Assembly (NCBI GenBank): GCA_021845835.1
Contig: JAJZVE010000184.1
Location: 1 to 8,248 of the forward strand
Origin: Pseudomonadota bacterium
GTDB taxonomy: Bacteria; Pseudomonadota; Alphaproteobacteria; Acetobacterales; Acetobacteraceae
DNA length: 8,248 bases
Reading direction: 5' to 3'
Shown: piece by piece, positions 1 through 6,189 of the stretch
Numbering within the stretch: position 1 is the stretch's first letter
How the letters are laid out: each line of letters starts with the position of its first letter
Notes under the pieces: model-generated
Told to the model about the DNA's origin: nothing
Databases searched by the model: none
The model's input: only the letters and a program-made list of their open reading frames with translations
Program-made: the position numbers and the translations under genes

Positions 1-1053
1 TACCAGACCGCCGCCGGAAATCGTCCCCAGCGCCAGCCCCTGCGCCGCCCCCAGGCTGAGCGTGGCGCCGCTTTCCACGACCAGACCCCCGAGCACGCCG
101 GCGATCGGCAGGACGATGCTGCCGCCGGCCTCCAGCGTGACGCCGGCGACCGGGGTGGCATTCGTGTCCGACAGCACGCCGCCGGAGGACACCACGATCG
201 CGCCGCTGATGGAGACGGTCGGATCGACCGCGACGCCACCCGACAGGATGGCGACCAAGCCATCATACACCAGCGCATTGCTGGCGACGCCGCCGGACGA
301 GACGGTCAGCACCGCGCCGGCCAGCGCCACGAATTCGTTGCCGAGCGCCGCCGAAACCGAACTGCCGCCGGCCAGCACCGTCTCGCTGCCGCCGATGGCG
401 ATCACGTTGCCGCTGTCGATGCCGCCGCTGCCGATGACAGCCGTTGCCCCCGACCCGATCCGCGTGCCGTCGAGGGTTGCCCCGGCGCTGACCGTCACCG
501 ACGCGCCGCTCTGCAGCACCGTCGCGCTGGCGACACCCTGTGAGCCGAGGGTCATGCTGCCGCCGGCCAGCAGCGTGACGCCGGTGGCCGAGCCGAACGC
601 CGTCACCTGTTCGACACCGCCGGCCGCGATCTCCGCCGTGCCGGGGAGCGACGCGCTGGTGTCCTGCGCGGTGCCGCCGGCCGACACCAGCAGCGTGCCG
701 CTGAGCACGTCGGCATTGATATCCGTGCCGCCGGACGACACGGTTTCGCTGCCGCCGTCGATCACGTCGGAGAACGCCGTGCCACCGGCCGAAACGAGCA
801 CCGCCCCATGCGGCAGCACGGTCGCGGAGGTCAAGCCGGCGTGCGGACCGACGGTCAGCTCGCCGTTCACCTGGACCACATCGGCGGTGCCGCCGCTCGA
901 CACCGTGACCACGCCGCCGCCGGAGATGACGATGTTGTCAGCCGCGCCCTGCGCCGAGATCGCCGCGCTGCCGCCGGACGACACGAAGGTCACATCGGCG
1001 GTGCCGCCTGCGATCACGCGCAGCGTGCCGCCGCCATCCACGGTCAGTTCGCT
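1..1053 (-). repeat. Degenerate protein-level tandem repeats, about 57 nt period
   Basis: From about residue 18 to the window edge I count roughly 16-17 units of 17-20 residues, with a few longer ones of 25-27. Examples of unit ends are VSSGG, VSAGG, IAAGG and VLAGG, each followed by a T, V, I or S that opens the next unit. At DNA level the units are held together by GGCGGC blocks and are too diverged to be a recent amplification. Unit boundaries were judged by eye. Confidence 0.75.
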
Positions 1054-1104
1054 GACATACGTGGACACGGTGGAGGTGAAGCCGCTGTTGATGGTCTGGC
1101 TCAT
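1..1104 (-). CDS. Strand-loop-strand (AIDA-type) repeat protein, 5' part, runs off window
   Basis: The frame is open for 368 codons from the ATG at 1104 and has no stop before the window edge, so only the N-terminal part is visible. The product starts MSQTINSGFTSTVS. It then consists almost wholly of degenerate repeats of about 18-20 residues ending in SSGG, SAGG or LAGG followed by T/V, with alternating hydrophobic residues between. This is the pattern of autotransporter passenger strand-loop-strand repeats, which fold as a beta-solenoid. There is no signal peptide: the first 20 residues are polar and lack a hydrophobic core. The start is chosen because it is the only ATG at the head of the repeat frame and has GAGG five nt upstream (1110-1113). 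Known Acetobacteraceae proteins with this type of N-terminus often end in a Hint (hedgehog/intein) domain, or are exported by other routes; the end is not visible here. The role is probably a secreted or surface adhesin-like protein, by inference. The plus-strand ORF opposite is a shadow. Confidence 0.82.
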   Translation of the reverse strand, partial: MSQTINSGFTSTVSTYVSELTVDGGGTLRVIAGGTADVTFVSSGGSAAISAQGAADNIVISGGGVVTVSSGGTADVVQVNGELTVGPHAGLTSATVLPHGAVLVSAGGTAFSDVIDGGSETVSSGGTDINADVLSGTLLVSAGGTAQDTSASLPGTAEIAAGGVEQVTAFGSATGVTLLAGGSMTLGSQGVASATVLQSGASVTVSAGATLDGTRIGSGATAVIGSGGIDSGNVIAIGGSETVLAGGSSVSAALGNEFVALAGAVLTVSSGGVASNALVYDGLVAILSGGVAVDPTVSISGAIVVSSGGVLSDTNATPVAGVTLEAGGSIVLPIAGVLGGLVVESGATLSLGAAQGLALGTISGGGLV

Positions 1105-1239
1105 GGCACCCTCGGGCTGCAGGTATGTGGTCCGGTCGGCCTGTCGGCACACCCTCGGGCGCTGCCGTTGAAATCGGTCCTGGCAACTCGCCCGCGGTCG
1201 CTGGGCGCCCTGGAACCGCGGTCATTCCTGAGTCAGACG

Positions 1240-1271
1240 GCGCATCCGTTTCGTTTATAGATGCGCATCCG
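1240..1271 (-). repeat. 9-nt direct repeat bracketing the -10 box (candidate operator)
   Basis: The minus-strand sequence CGGATGCGC occurs at 1263-1271 and again at 1240-1248, 23 bp apart start to start, which is about two helical turns. One copy lies in the -35/-10 spacer and the other covers the expected transcription start. The upstream copy is also part of a perfect 10-bp palindrome, GATGCGCATC (1260-1269). The position suits a repressor or regulator site, but no regulator is identified and chance cannot be excluded. Confidence 0.35.
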
Positions 1272-1282
1272 CACGTTATGAA
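1254..1282 (-). promoter_or_regulatory. Predicted sigma70-type promoter of the repeat protein
   Basis: Read on the minus strand, TTCATA (1277-1282, four of six matches to TTGACA) is followed after exactly 17 nt by TATAAA (1254-1259, five of six matches to TATAAT). Transcription would begin near 1247, giving an untranslated leader of about 143 nt before the ATG at 1104. The element lies between the end of the mgtC-like gene and the repeat gene and faces the latter. The AT-rich patch stands out in otherwise GC-rich DNA. Confidence 0.5.
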
Positions 1283-1328
1283 CTAAACACCGCGATAGAA
1301 TCGGCGGACGCACCCCCGGCCCGCACCG

Positions 1329-2111
1329 TCAATCCAGCTCCGACTCCTCGCTCTCGGTGCCCACCTCGCGCACGCCGTCAATCTCGCTCAGCCGGGCGAC
1401 GAGTTGCGAGATCGGCCGCTTTCCCTTCACCTGCATGCGCAACGTGACGATGCCGCGTCGCGGTCGCCCTGGCATTTCCACGCCTTCGAGATCTGCGATG
1501 TCCTGCGCCTCTTCATGACCGACGCCCGCCCCGGCATCACGGTCCAGCCGTACCTGGTCGATGGCGAAGCGAAGCTCGGTGCATCTGATGAGGATGGTAC
1601 GCAGCAGCCCGCGGCCGTCCTCGTAGGAGATCACTATTTCGGCAGCCAGTCGGCGGGAACGCGGCAGACGGCGAAGCAACTGGGGAAAGCCGAGCATGAT
1701 GACGAAATGGCCGAGCGCCGTCGCCACGGCGAGCACCGGCAAGCCGGCCCCACAGGCCATGCCGAGCGCGGCAGTGAGCCAGATCGACGCCGCCGTCGTC
1801 AGCCCGCGCACCACGTCGCGGCGCATGAAGATGACGCCGCCGCCGATGAAGCCGATGCCGGACACCACCTGCGCTGCGACACGCGACGGATCGAGCACGA
1901 TCCGGCCGTTCGCAAGCACGTCCATGAACCCGTATTTCGAGATCAGCATGAACAGGGCGGCGGAAACGCCAACCAGGGTGTGCGTCCGCAGCCCCGCGCT
2001 CTTCTGGCGAATCTCGCGTTCCACGCCGACCAGAGCGGACAGCACGAAGGCAAGTGTCAGTTCGCCAAGCTGCAGCCATCCCTGTCCGGTCAAATCCATG
2101 AAGCGTGACAT
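1329..2111 (-). CDS. mgtC: MgtC/SapB family inner-membrane protein
   Basis: This is a 260-residue membrane protein. The N-terminal half carries the family hallmarks: [20 protein letters not shown] (about 27-46), the glycine-rich [14 protein letters not shown] (82-95) and [18 protein letters not shown] (104-121). About five transmembrane segments can be drawn, near 13-31, 44-60, 78-97, 104-122 and 123-142. A soluble C-terminal domain (about 155-260) resembles the ACT-like tail seen in longer MgtC proteins and ends in an acidic stretch. In Salmonella and Mycobacterium, MgtC supports growth at low magnesium and inside macrophages, and in Salmonella it acts on the F-type ATP synthase. Many environmental homologues have no assigned role, so the symbol marks family membership rather than proven orthology. 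The ATG at 2111 is preceded by GGAG (2120-2123) and GAAGGG. The gene starts 60 nt after the transporter ATPase and may be co-transcribed with it. Confidence 0.9.
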   Translation of the reverse strand: MSRFMDLTGQGWLQLGELTLAFVLSALVGVEREIRQKSAGLRTHTLVGVSAALFMLISKYGFMDVLANGRIVLDPSRVAAQVVSGIGFIGGGVIFMRRDVVRGLTTAASIWLTAALGMACGAGLPVLAVATALGHFVIMLGFPQLLRRLPRSRRLAAEIVISYEDGRGLLRTILIRCTELRFAIDQVRLDRDAGAGVGHEEAQDIADLEGVEMPGRPRRGIVTLRMQVKGKRPISQLVARLSEIDGVREVGTESEESELD

Positions 2112-2171
2112 CTGCCCTTCTCCGCCGCGCTTGCGACGCTTTTCAGCGGAAACCTGCCCCGTGCTGTGTCC
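2112..2171 (-). other. Short spacer between the ATPase and mgtC-like genes, no clear terminator
   Basis: The 60-nt gap contains only a small stem of four base pairs with a GAAA loop (CGCT-GAAA-AGCG, 2137-2148) and the purine-rich ribosome site of the mgtC-like gene. There is no T-run after the stem and no good -35/-10 pair, which favours read-through from the transporter genes. Confidence 0.45.
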
Positions 2172-4199
2172 TTATCCCGCCGCCGCCTGCCGGAACACCG
2201 GCGCCACGCGGCGCAGATCGTCGAGCGGGATGTGGCAGTGGATCATGTGCCCCGCGTCGGCCTCGCGCCGCGGCGGCGGCGTGTCGTCGCAGATGCGGCC
2301 GAGCTTGCGCGGGCAGCGGGTGGCGAAGCGGCAGCCGGGCGGCACGTCGAGCGGACTCGGGATCTCGCCCTCCAGCCGGATGCGCGCGGTGCGGATGGTG
2401 GGATCGGGCACCGGGGCGGCCGACAGCAGCGCCTCGGTGTAGGGATGATAGGGCGGGTCGAACAGCGCCGCGACCGGCCCCGCCTCCATCACCTGCCCCA
2501 GGTACATCACCACCACCTCGTCGGCGAGGTAGCGCACCAGGCCGAGATCGTGGCTGATGAACACGAGCGTGGTGCGGCTTTCCTCCTGGATGCGCAGCAG
2601 CAGGTTGATGACCGCGGCCTGCACCGATACGTCGAGCGCGGAGACCGGCTCGTCGGCAACCAGCAGCTCCGGGTTGCCGGCGAAGGCGCGGGCGATGGCG
2701 ATGCGCTGCTTCTGCCCGCCCGACAATTGCCGCGGCAGCGCGTGCCGCACGCTCGCCGGCAGGCGCACCATCGCGAGCAGCGATGCCACCCGTTCCTCCA
2801 CCGCGCGCCGGCCGCGGGCGATGCCGAATTTGCGCAGCGACCGCGCCAGCGGCCAGCCGACCGGGTGCGACGGGTTCAGTGTGCCGTCCGGGTTCTGGAA
2901 CACCATCTGCACCGCGGCGACCAGCGCCGCCGGGCGGCGGCGCACCGGACGCGAAGCGACCTCGGTGCCAAGCACGCGCAGGCTGCCGCTGGTGGCCGCG
3001 TCCAGCCCGGCCAGCACTTTCGCGAACGTCGATTTGCCGGACCCGGATTCGCCCACGATCGCCAGCACGCGCCCGCGCTGCGCCGCCAGCGTCAGCCGAT
3101 CATTGGCGAGCAGCCGGCGGCGGCCGACCGGGAACACGCGCGAAACCTCCTGCGCCTCCATCACCGTGTCGCCCGCAGCGGCGGCGATGTTGGCGCGCGC
3201 GGGCGCGGCCGGCGGCAGCATCGGCGGCAGCTCGGTCCAGCGGGCGCAGCGCACCAGATGGCCCGGATCCGCTGGCCGCAGCGGCACCACCGCGGCGTCG
3301 CACACGCCTTGCACCCGATGCGCGCAGCGCGAAAGAAAGCCGCACGTCTCCGGCGCGCGGCCGGCCGCGGGCACGACGCCCGGGATCGGGACCAGCGGCG
3401 CGCTGCGCTTGTCGGCCCCCGGACGCGGCAGGGACGCGAGCAGGCCGCGCGTGTAGGGATGGCGCGGTGCGGCGAACAGCGCGGCGGCCGGCGCATCCTC
3501 CACCAGCTTGCCCGCGTACATCACGCCGATGCGGTCGCAGACCTGCGCGATCACGCCGAGGTTGTGCGAGATGTAGAACAGCGCCGTGCCGTATTTCGCG
3601 CGCAGTTCGTTGAACAGGTCGAGCACCGTCGCCTCCACCGTCACGTCGAGGCCGGTGGTGGGTTCGTCCAGCAGCAGCAGCGCCGGATTGGCGAGCAGCG
3701 CCATCGCGATCACCACGCGCTGCTTCTGCCCGCCGGAAAGCTGGTGCGGATAGCGACGCATGACGCTGTCGGGATCGGGCAGATGCACGTCCGCCAGCAC
3801 GCGCGCGGCGCGCTGTCGCGCCTCCGCCGCCGTCACGCGCTCATGCGCCATCGGCACTTCGACCAACTGCCGGCCCACGGTCATGGACGGATTGAGCGCG
3901 GTCGCCGGCTCCTGATAAACGATGGCGATGCGTGCGCCGCGGATGCGGCGCAATTCCTCGGCGCCCGCCTGCACCAGGTCGCGCCCCTCGAAGGTGATGC
4001 TGCCGCGCGCGATGGCGCCGTTGCGGCCCATGTAGCCCATGATCGCGAGAATCAGCGTCGATTTGCCGCAGCCGGATTCGCCGACCAGCCCGAAGCTCTC
4101 GCCCGGCGCGATGTCGAGCGAGAAATCCGGGATGGCGGCGACGGTGCCGCGCGCGGTGGTGTATTCGACGCGCAGGTCGCGGATGGAGAGCAGCGGCAC
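2172..4199 (-). CDS. Fused DppD-DppF type oligopeptide ABC transporter ATPase
   Basis: The 675-residue protein contains two complete ABC ATPase domains, so one polypeptide replaces the usual DppD/OppD and DppF/OppF pair. First half: Walker A GESGCGKST (40-48), Q-loop Q96, signature LSGGQ (154-158), Walker B LLLLDEP (174-180), H-loop H212 and the Opp/Dpp tail motif HPYT (247-250). Second half: Walker A GESGSGKST (383-391), Q435, LSGGQ (492-496), Walker B with E517, H550 and HPYT (585-588). An Ala/Pro-rich linker spans about 325-343. Each half ends with the cysteine-bearing oligopeptide-transporter C-terminal domain: C286, C292, C300, C318 and C623, C629, C637, C655. All catalytic residues are present, so both sites should hydrolyse ATP. 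The start is GTG at 4199, four nt after the DppC-type permease stop, with no ATG available upstream before that stop; AGGCGG and GAGG lie just upstream. It works at the cytoplasmic face of the membrane with the two permeases. Substrate unknown. Confidence 0.95.
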   Translation of the reverse strand: MPLLSIRDLRVEYTTARGTVAAIPDFSLDIAPGESFGLVGESGCGKSTLILAIMGYMGRNGAIARGSITFEGRDLVQAGAEELRRIRGARIAIVYQEPATALNPSMTVGRQLVEVPMAHERVTAAEARQRAARVLADVHLPDPDSVMRRYPHQLSGGQKQRVVIAMALLANPALLLLDEPTTGLDVTVEATVLDLFNELRAKYGTALFYISHNLGVIAQVCDRIGVMYAGKLVEDAPAAALFAAPRHPYTRGLLASLPRPGADKRSAPLVPIPGVVPAAGRAPETCGFLSRCAHRVQGVCDAAVVPLRPADPGHLVRCARWTELPPMLPPAAPARANIAAAAGDTVMEAQEVSRVFPVGRRRLLANDRLTLAAQRGRVLAIVGESGSGKSTFAKVLAGLDAATSGSLRVLGTEVASRPVRRRPAALVAAVQMVFQNPDGTLNPSHPVGWPLARSLRKFGIARGRRAVEERVASLLAMVRLPASVRHALPRQLSGGQKQRIAIARAFAGNPELLVADEPVSALDVSVQAAVINLLLRIQEESRTTLVFISHDLGLVRYLADEVVVMYLGQVMEAGPVAALFDPPYHPYTEALLSAAPVPDPTIRTARIRLEGEIPSPLDVPPGCRFATRCPRKLGRICDDTPPPRREADAGHMIHCHIPLDDLRRVAPVFRQAAAG

Positions 4200-4203
4200 C
4201 GCC

Positions 4204-5082
4204 TCAGTCCGCCTGCGACAATTCGGTCAGCCCGTCGGCAAGCAGGTTGAAGCCGAGGATCAGGCTGACCAGCGCGATGGTCGGATAGAGCGCCATGTGC
4301 GGAAACACGGTGATCATCGATGTCGCCTGCTTGATCATGCCGCCCCAGTCCGGATTCGGCGGCGGCAGGCCGAGGCCGAGGAAGCCGAGCGTGCCGATGG
4401 TGATCGTCGTGTAGCCGAGGCGCAGGCAGAAATCGGTGATCAGCGGCCCGCGGCAGTTCGGCAGCAGTTCCACCAGCATCACGAACACGTCGCTCTCCTG
4501 CCGCAGATAGGCGGCGGCGACGAATTCCTGGTGCATCAGCGCCAGCACAAGGCCGCGCACGATGCGCGAGATGCCGGGCGCGGAGGCCAGCACCACAGCG
4601 ATGACGATGTTGAGCGCCGAGGGACCGATATTGGCGATGATGACGACATAGAGCACCACCACCGGAAACGATAGGATCACGTCCGAGGCGCGGCTGACCG
4701 CCACATCGACCCAGCCGCGGTAATAGCCGGCGAGCAATCCCATCGCGGCGCCGACCGTGTAGGCCGCGAGCACCGCAACGGGTGCGACCGCGAGCACGGT
4801 GCGCCCGCCCCAGACGACACGCGACAGCAGGTCGCGCCCCAGCGGATCGACGCCGAACCAGTGCCGCGCGCTACTGCCGGGATGGCTCATCGCCATGTAG
4901 TCCTGCGCGTTCGGCGGTGCCAGCGGCAGCAGCGGCGCGAGCAGCGCCAGCACCACCCAGAACAGCACGATGCCGAGCCCGACCAGTGCCACCGGCGAAT
5001 GCGGCAGCCGGCGCAGAAGATTCGGCGACGGGCGTCCCGCAGCTTCCAGCACGCCGACCGGATCGTTGACGATACCGGACAT
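4204..5082 (-). CDS. DppC/OppC-type ABC transporter permease
   Basis: This 292-residue inner-membrane protein has about six hydrophobic segments (near 31-52, 95-119, 134-150, 156-176, 213-240 and 263-285). It also has the DppC/OppC signature FGVDPLGRDLLSRVVWGGR (76-94) and FLGLGLPPPNPDWGGMI (234-250), typical of the second permease of peptide/nickel importers. The cytoplasmic coupling loop lies at about 187-209. There the usual small glycine before ES or AS is a glutamine (LRQES), and the usual R-H before the LPN motif is V-E, so the loop is divergent while the LPN end is kept. The ATG at 5082 overlaps the TGA of the preceding permease by one base (TGATG), which suggests translational coupling. 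It would form the translocation pore with the product of 5082-6092 and be driven by the fused ATPase encoded four nt downstream. Substrate unknown. Confidence 0.94.
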   Translation of the reverse strand: MSGIVNDPVGVLEAAGRPSPNLLRRLPHSPVALVGLGIVLFWVVLALLAPLLPLAPPNAQDYMAMSHPGSSARHWFGVDPLGRDLLSRVVWGGRTVLAVAPVAVLAAYTVGAAMGLLAGYYRGWVDVAVSRASDVILSFPVVVLYVVIIANIGPSALNIVIAVVLASAPGISRIVRGLVLALMHQEFVAAAYLRQESDVFVMLVELLPNCRGPLITDFCLRLGYTTITIGTLGFLGLGLPPPNPDWGGMIKQATSMITVFPHMALYPTIALVSLILGFNLLADGLTELSQAD

Positions 5083-6092
5083 CAGGCGCGCGCCTGCGGA
5101 TCAAGCACGCGATAGCCGATGTCGCTCAATAGCTGCGTCGTGGTGGCGACGAACAGCGCCACCAGCGTCGCCGCCTCGATCAGGCTCACGTCGCCGAACA
5201 GCGATGCGTCCAGCAGCATGCGGCCGAAGCCGGGATAGGCGAACACCAGTTCCGTCACCACCACGCCGCCGATCAGCCAGTTGATCTGCAGCAGCAGCAC
5301 GGTGAACGGCGCGATCAGCGCATTGCGCAGCGCGTGGCGCAGGATCACCTGCCGCCGCGGCAGGCCTTTCAGGACCGCGGTGCGCACATAGGGCTTCGCC
5401 ATCACCTCGGCCATCGAGGTGCGCACCATGCGCGCCACGTAGCCGGAATCGTAGATCGCCAGCACCGCGACCGGCAGCACCAGTTGCGAGGCGATCGACC
5501 AGCCGGAGCTGGGATCCAGCGGGCTGGTGCCCGGCAGCCAACCCAGCGCCACCACGAACACCGCGACCAGCAGGACGCCGAGTGCAAATTCGGGAATCGA
5601 GGTCATGACGATGGAGAGCGTGGACAGACTTCGATCGAGCACGCTTCCCGTGCGCATCCCGGCCAGTACGCCAAGCACGAGCGAAAGCGGGATGATGACG
5701 GCGAAGGCGAGGCCGGCGAGCAGCGCGGTGCTGCTGAGCCGGTCCCACAGCACGTCGTTGACCGGCGCCTTGTACAGCGTCGAGTAGCCGAAATTGCCGA
5801 AATACCGGTTGCCGCGCGGATCCTTGAAGTCGAGGCCAAGCGCCGGATCCTGCAGCGGATCGGCCTGCAGCCCGGTCAGCACGCCGACCCAGCGCACGTA
5901 GCGCACCAGCAGAGGATCGTTCAGGTGCAGTTTCCTGTAGAGCAGATCGACCTGTTCTTGCAGCGCAAAGGCGCCGAGAGTCTTGCGGGCGACGTTGCCG
6001 GGCGAGAATTCGGTGACGACGAACACCAGAAACGAGGCGACCAGCAGCGTCGCCAGCATCTCCAGCGCGCGGCGGAGGATGTAGCGGGTCAA
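5082..6092 (-). CDS. DppB/OppB-type ABC transporter permease
   Basis: This is a 336-residue inner-membrane permease. The N-terminus TRYILRRALEMLATLLVAS with a first membrane segment (about 9-29), the extracytoplasmic block LHLNDPLLVRYVRWVGVLTG (55-74) and GNFGYST (99-105) are typical of DppB/OppB. Further membrane segments lie near 120-147, 157-186, 200-220, 258-285 and 303-325. The coupling loop at about 235-257 (KGLPRRQVILRHALRN) has the normal glycine and the R-H-x-LRN ending. ELVFAYPGFGRMLLDA (281-296) is another family signature. The first possible start in the frame is TTG at 6092. There is no ATG or GTG between it and the upstream stop, and the next ATG (residue 12) would cut into the conserved N-terminus. 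AAGGGA lies about 10 nt upstream. The gene follows the binding protein after 97 nt that contain a strong hairpin, and is overlapped by the next permease. Confidence 0.95.
   Translation of the reverse strand: MTRYILRRALEMLATLLVASFLVFVVTEFSPGNVARKTLGAFALQEQVDLLYRKLHLNDPLLVRYVRWVGVLTGLQADPLQDPALGLDFKDPRGNRYFGNFGYSTLYKAPVNDVLWDRLSSTALLAGLAFAVIIPLSLVLGVLAGMRTGSVLDRSLSTLSIVMTSIPEFALGVLLVAVFVVALGWLPGTSPLDPSSGWSIASQLVLPVAVLAIYDSGYVARMVRTSMAEVMAKPYVRTAVLKGLPRRQVILRHALRNALIAPFTVLLLQINWLIGGVVVTELVFAYPGFGRMLLDASLFGDVSLIEAATLVALFVATTTQLLSDIGYRVLDPQARA
5083..5096. repeat. 14-bp perfect palindrome at the permease-permease junction
   Basis: CAGGCGCGCGCCTG reads the same on both strands. It covers the last codons of the first permease (Gln-Ala-Arg-Ala) and runs up to the ATG of the second. 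In mRNA it could fold as a five-pair stem with a four-base loop. That would tie up the only AGG-containing ribosome site in front of the second permease until ribosomes of the first pass through. The regulatory role is inference; the palindrome itself is exact. Confidence 0.4.
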
Positions 6093-6110
6093 AGCAGCTT
6101 TTTCCCTTGT

Positions 6111-6141
6111 TCCCTCTCCGCCCCTTCGGGGCGGAGAGGGA
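6111..6141. repeat. 14-bp perfect inverted repeat (REP-like hairpin) between binding protein and permease
   Basis: Positions 6111-6124 (TCCCTCTCCGCCCC) are exactly complementary to 6128-6141, leaving a 3-nt loop; on the minus-strand transcript this is CCCC-GAA-GGGG at the tip. It lies 48 nt after the stop of the binding protein and 18 nt before the TTG of the permease. No T-run follows on the minus strand, so it is not a classic terminator. Such GC-rich palindromes are scattered in alphaproteobacterial intergenic regions. In binding-protein operons, hairpins at this spot commonly protect the 5' part of the mRNA so that the binding protein is made in excess. That function is inferred here. Confidence 0.75.
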
Positions 6142-6189
6142 GATTGGCCCGGACAAAATGAATGCGCTCATGCGCCGCACCGCTCTGCG

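Larger units (their letters stand above)
1105..1328. other. Intergenic region between the mgtC-like gene and the repeat protein gene
   Basis: This is 224 nt without a supportable gene. It holds the promoter and direct repeats described at 1240-1282, a leader of about 143 nt, and the ribosome site GAGG at 1110-1113. No strong factor-independent terminator follows the mgtC-like stop. I see no tRNA or small ORF that I would defend. Confidence 0.7.

Noticed and set aside
1..1053. The regular repeats as a CRISPR array or DNA satellite.
   Set aside because: The periodicity is at protein level with diverged DNA, variable unit length and an uninterrupted coding frame; there are no identical repeats with unique spacers.
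62..1171. A 369-codon plus-strand frame rich in Pro, Ser and Thr.
   Set aside because: The opposite frame is a clear solenoid repeat protein. The Pro/Ser/Thr bias is just the complement of its GGC, TCC and ACC codons.
1304..1324. A possible terminator hairpin behind the mgtC-like gene (GCGGGC / GTCCGC with a 9-nt loop).
   Set aside because: Six pairs including one wobble, a large loop and no T-run; too weak to call.
1404..2108. Plus-strand frames opposite the mgtC-like gene (also 1696-2442).
   Set aside because: The minus frame carries the conserved MgtC motifs and membrane segments; the plus frames are His/Arg- or Pro/Ser-rich without any recognisable family.
2137..2148. A small GAAA tetraloop stem between the ATPase and mgtC-like genes.
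   Set aside because: Only four base pairs and no T-run, so it does not support a terminator call; mentioned within the spacer entry only.
2166..4250. A 694-codon open frame on the plus strand opposite the ATPase gene.
   Set aside because: Its product is a low-complexity mix rich in Arg, His, Gln and Ala with no domain. It lies opposite a gene with every ABC ATPase motif. GC-rich codon use commonly leaves such antisense frames open.
5334..6161. A 275-codon plus-strand frame and a 359-codon minus-strand frame (5101-6180) over the first permease.
   Set aside because: Both are composition shadows of the DppB-type permease; neither has membrane segments or motifs.
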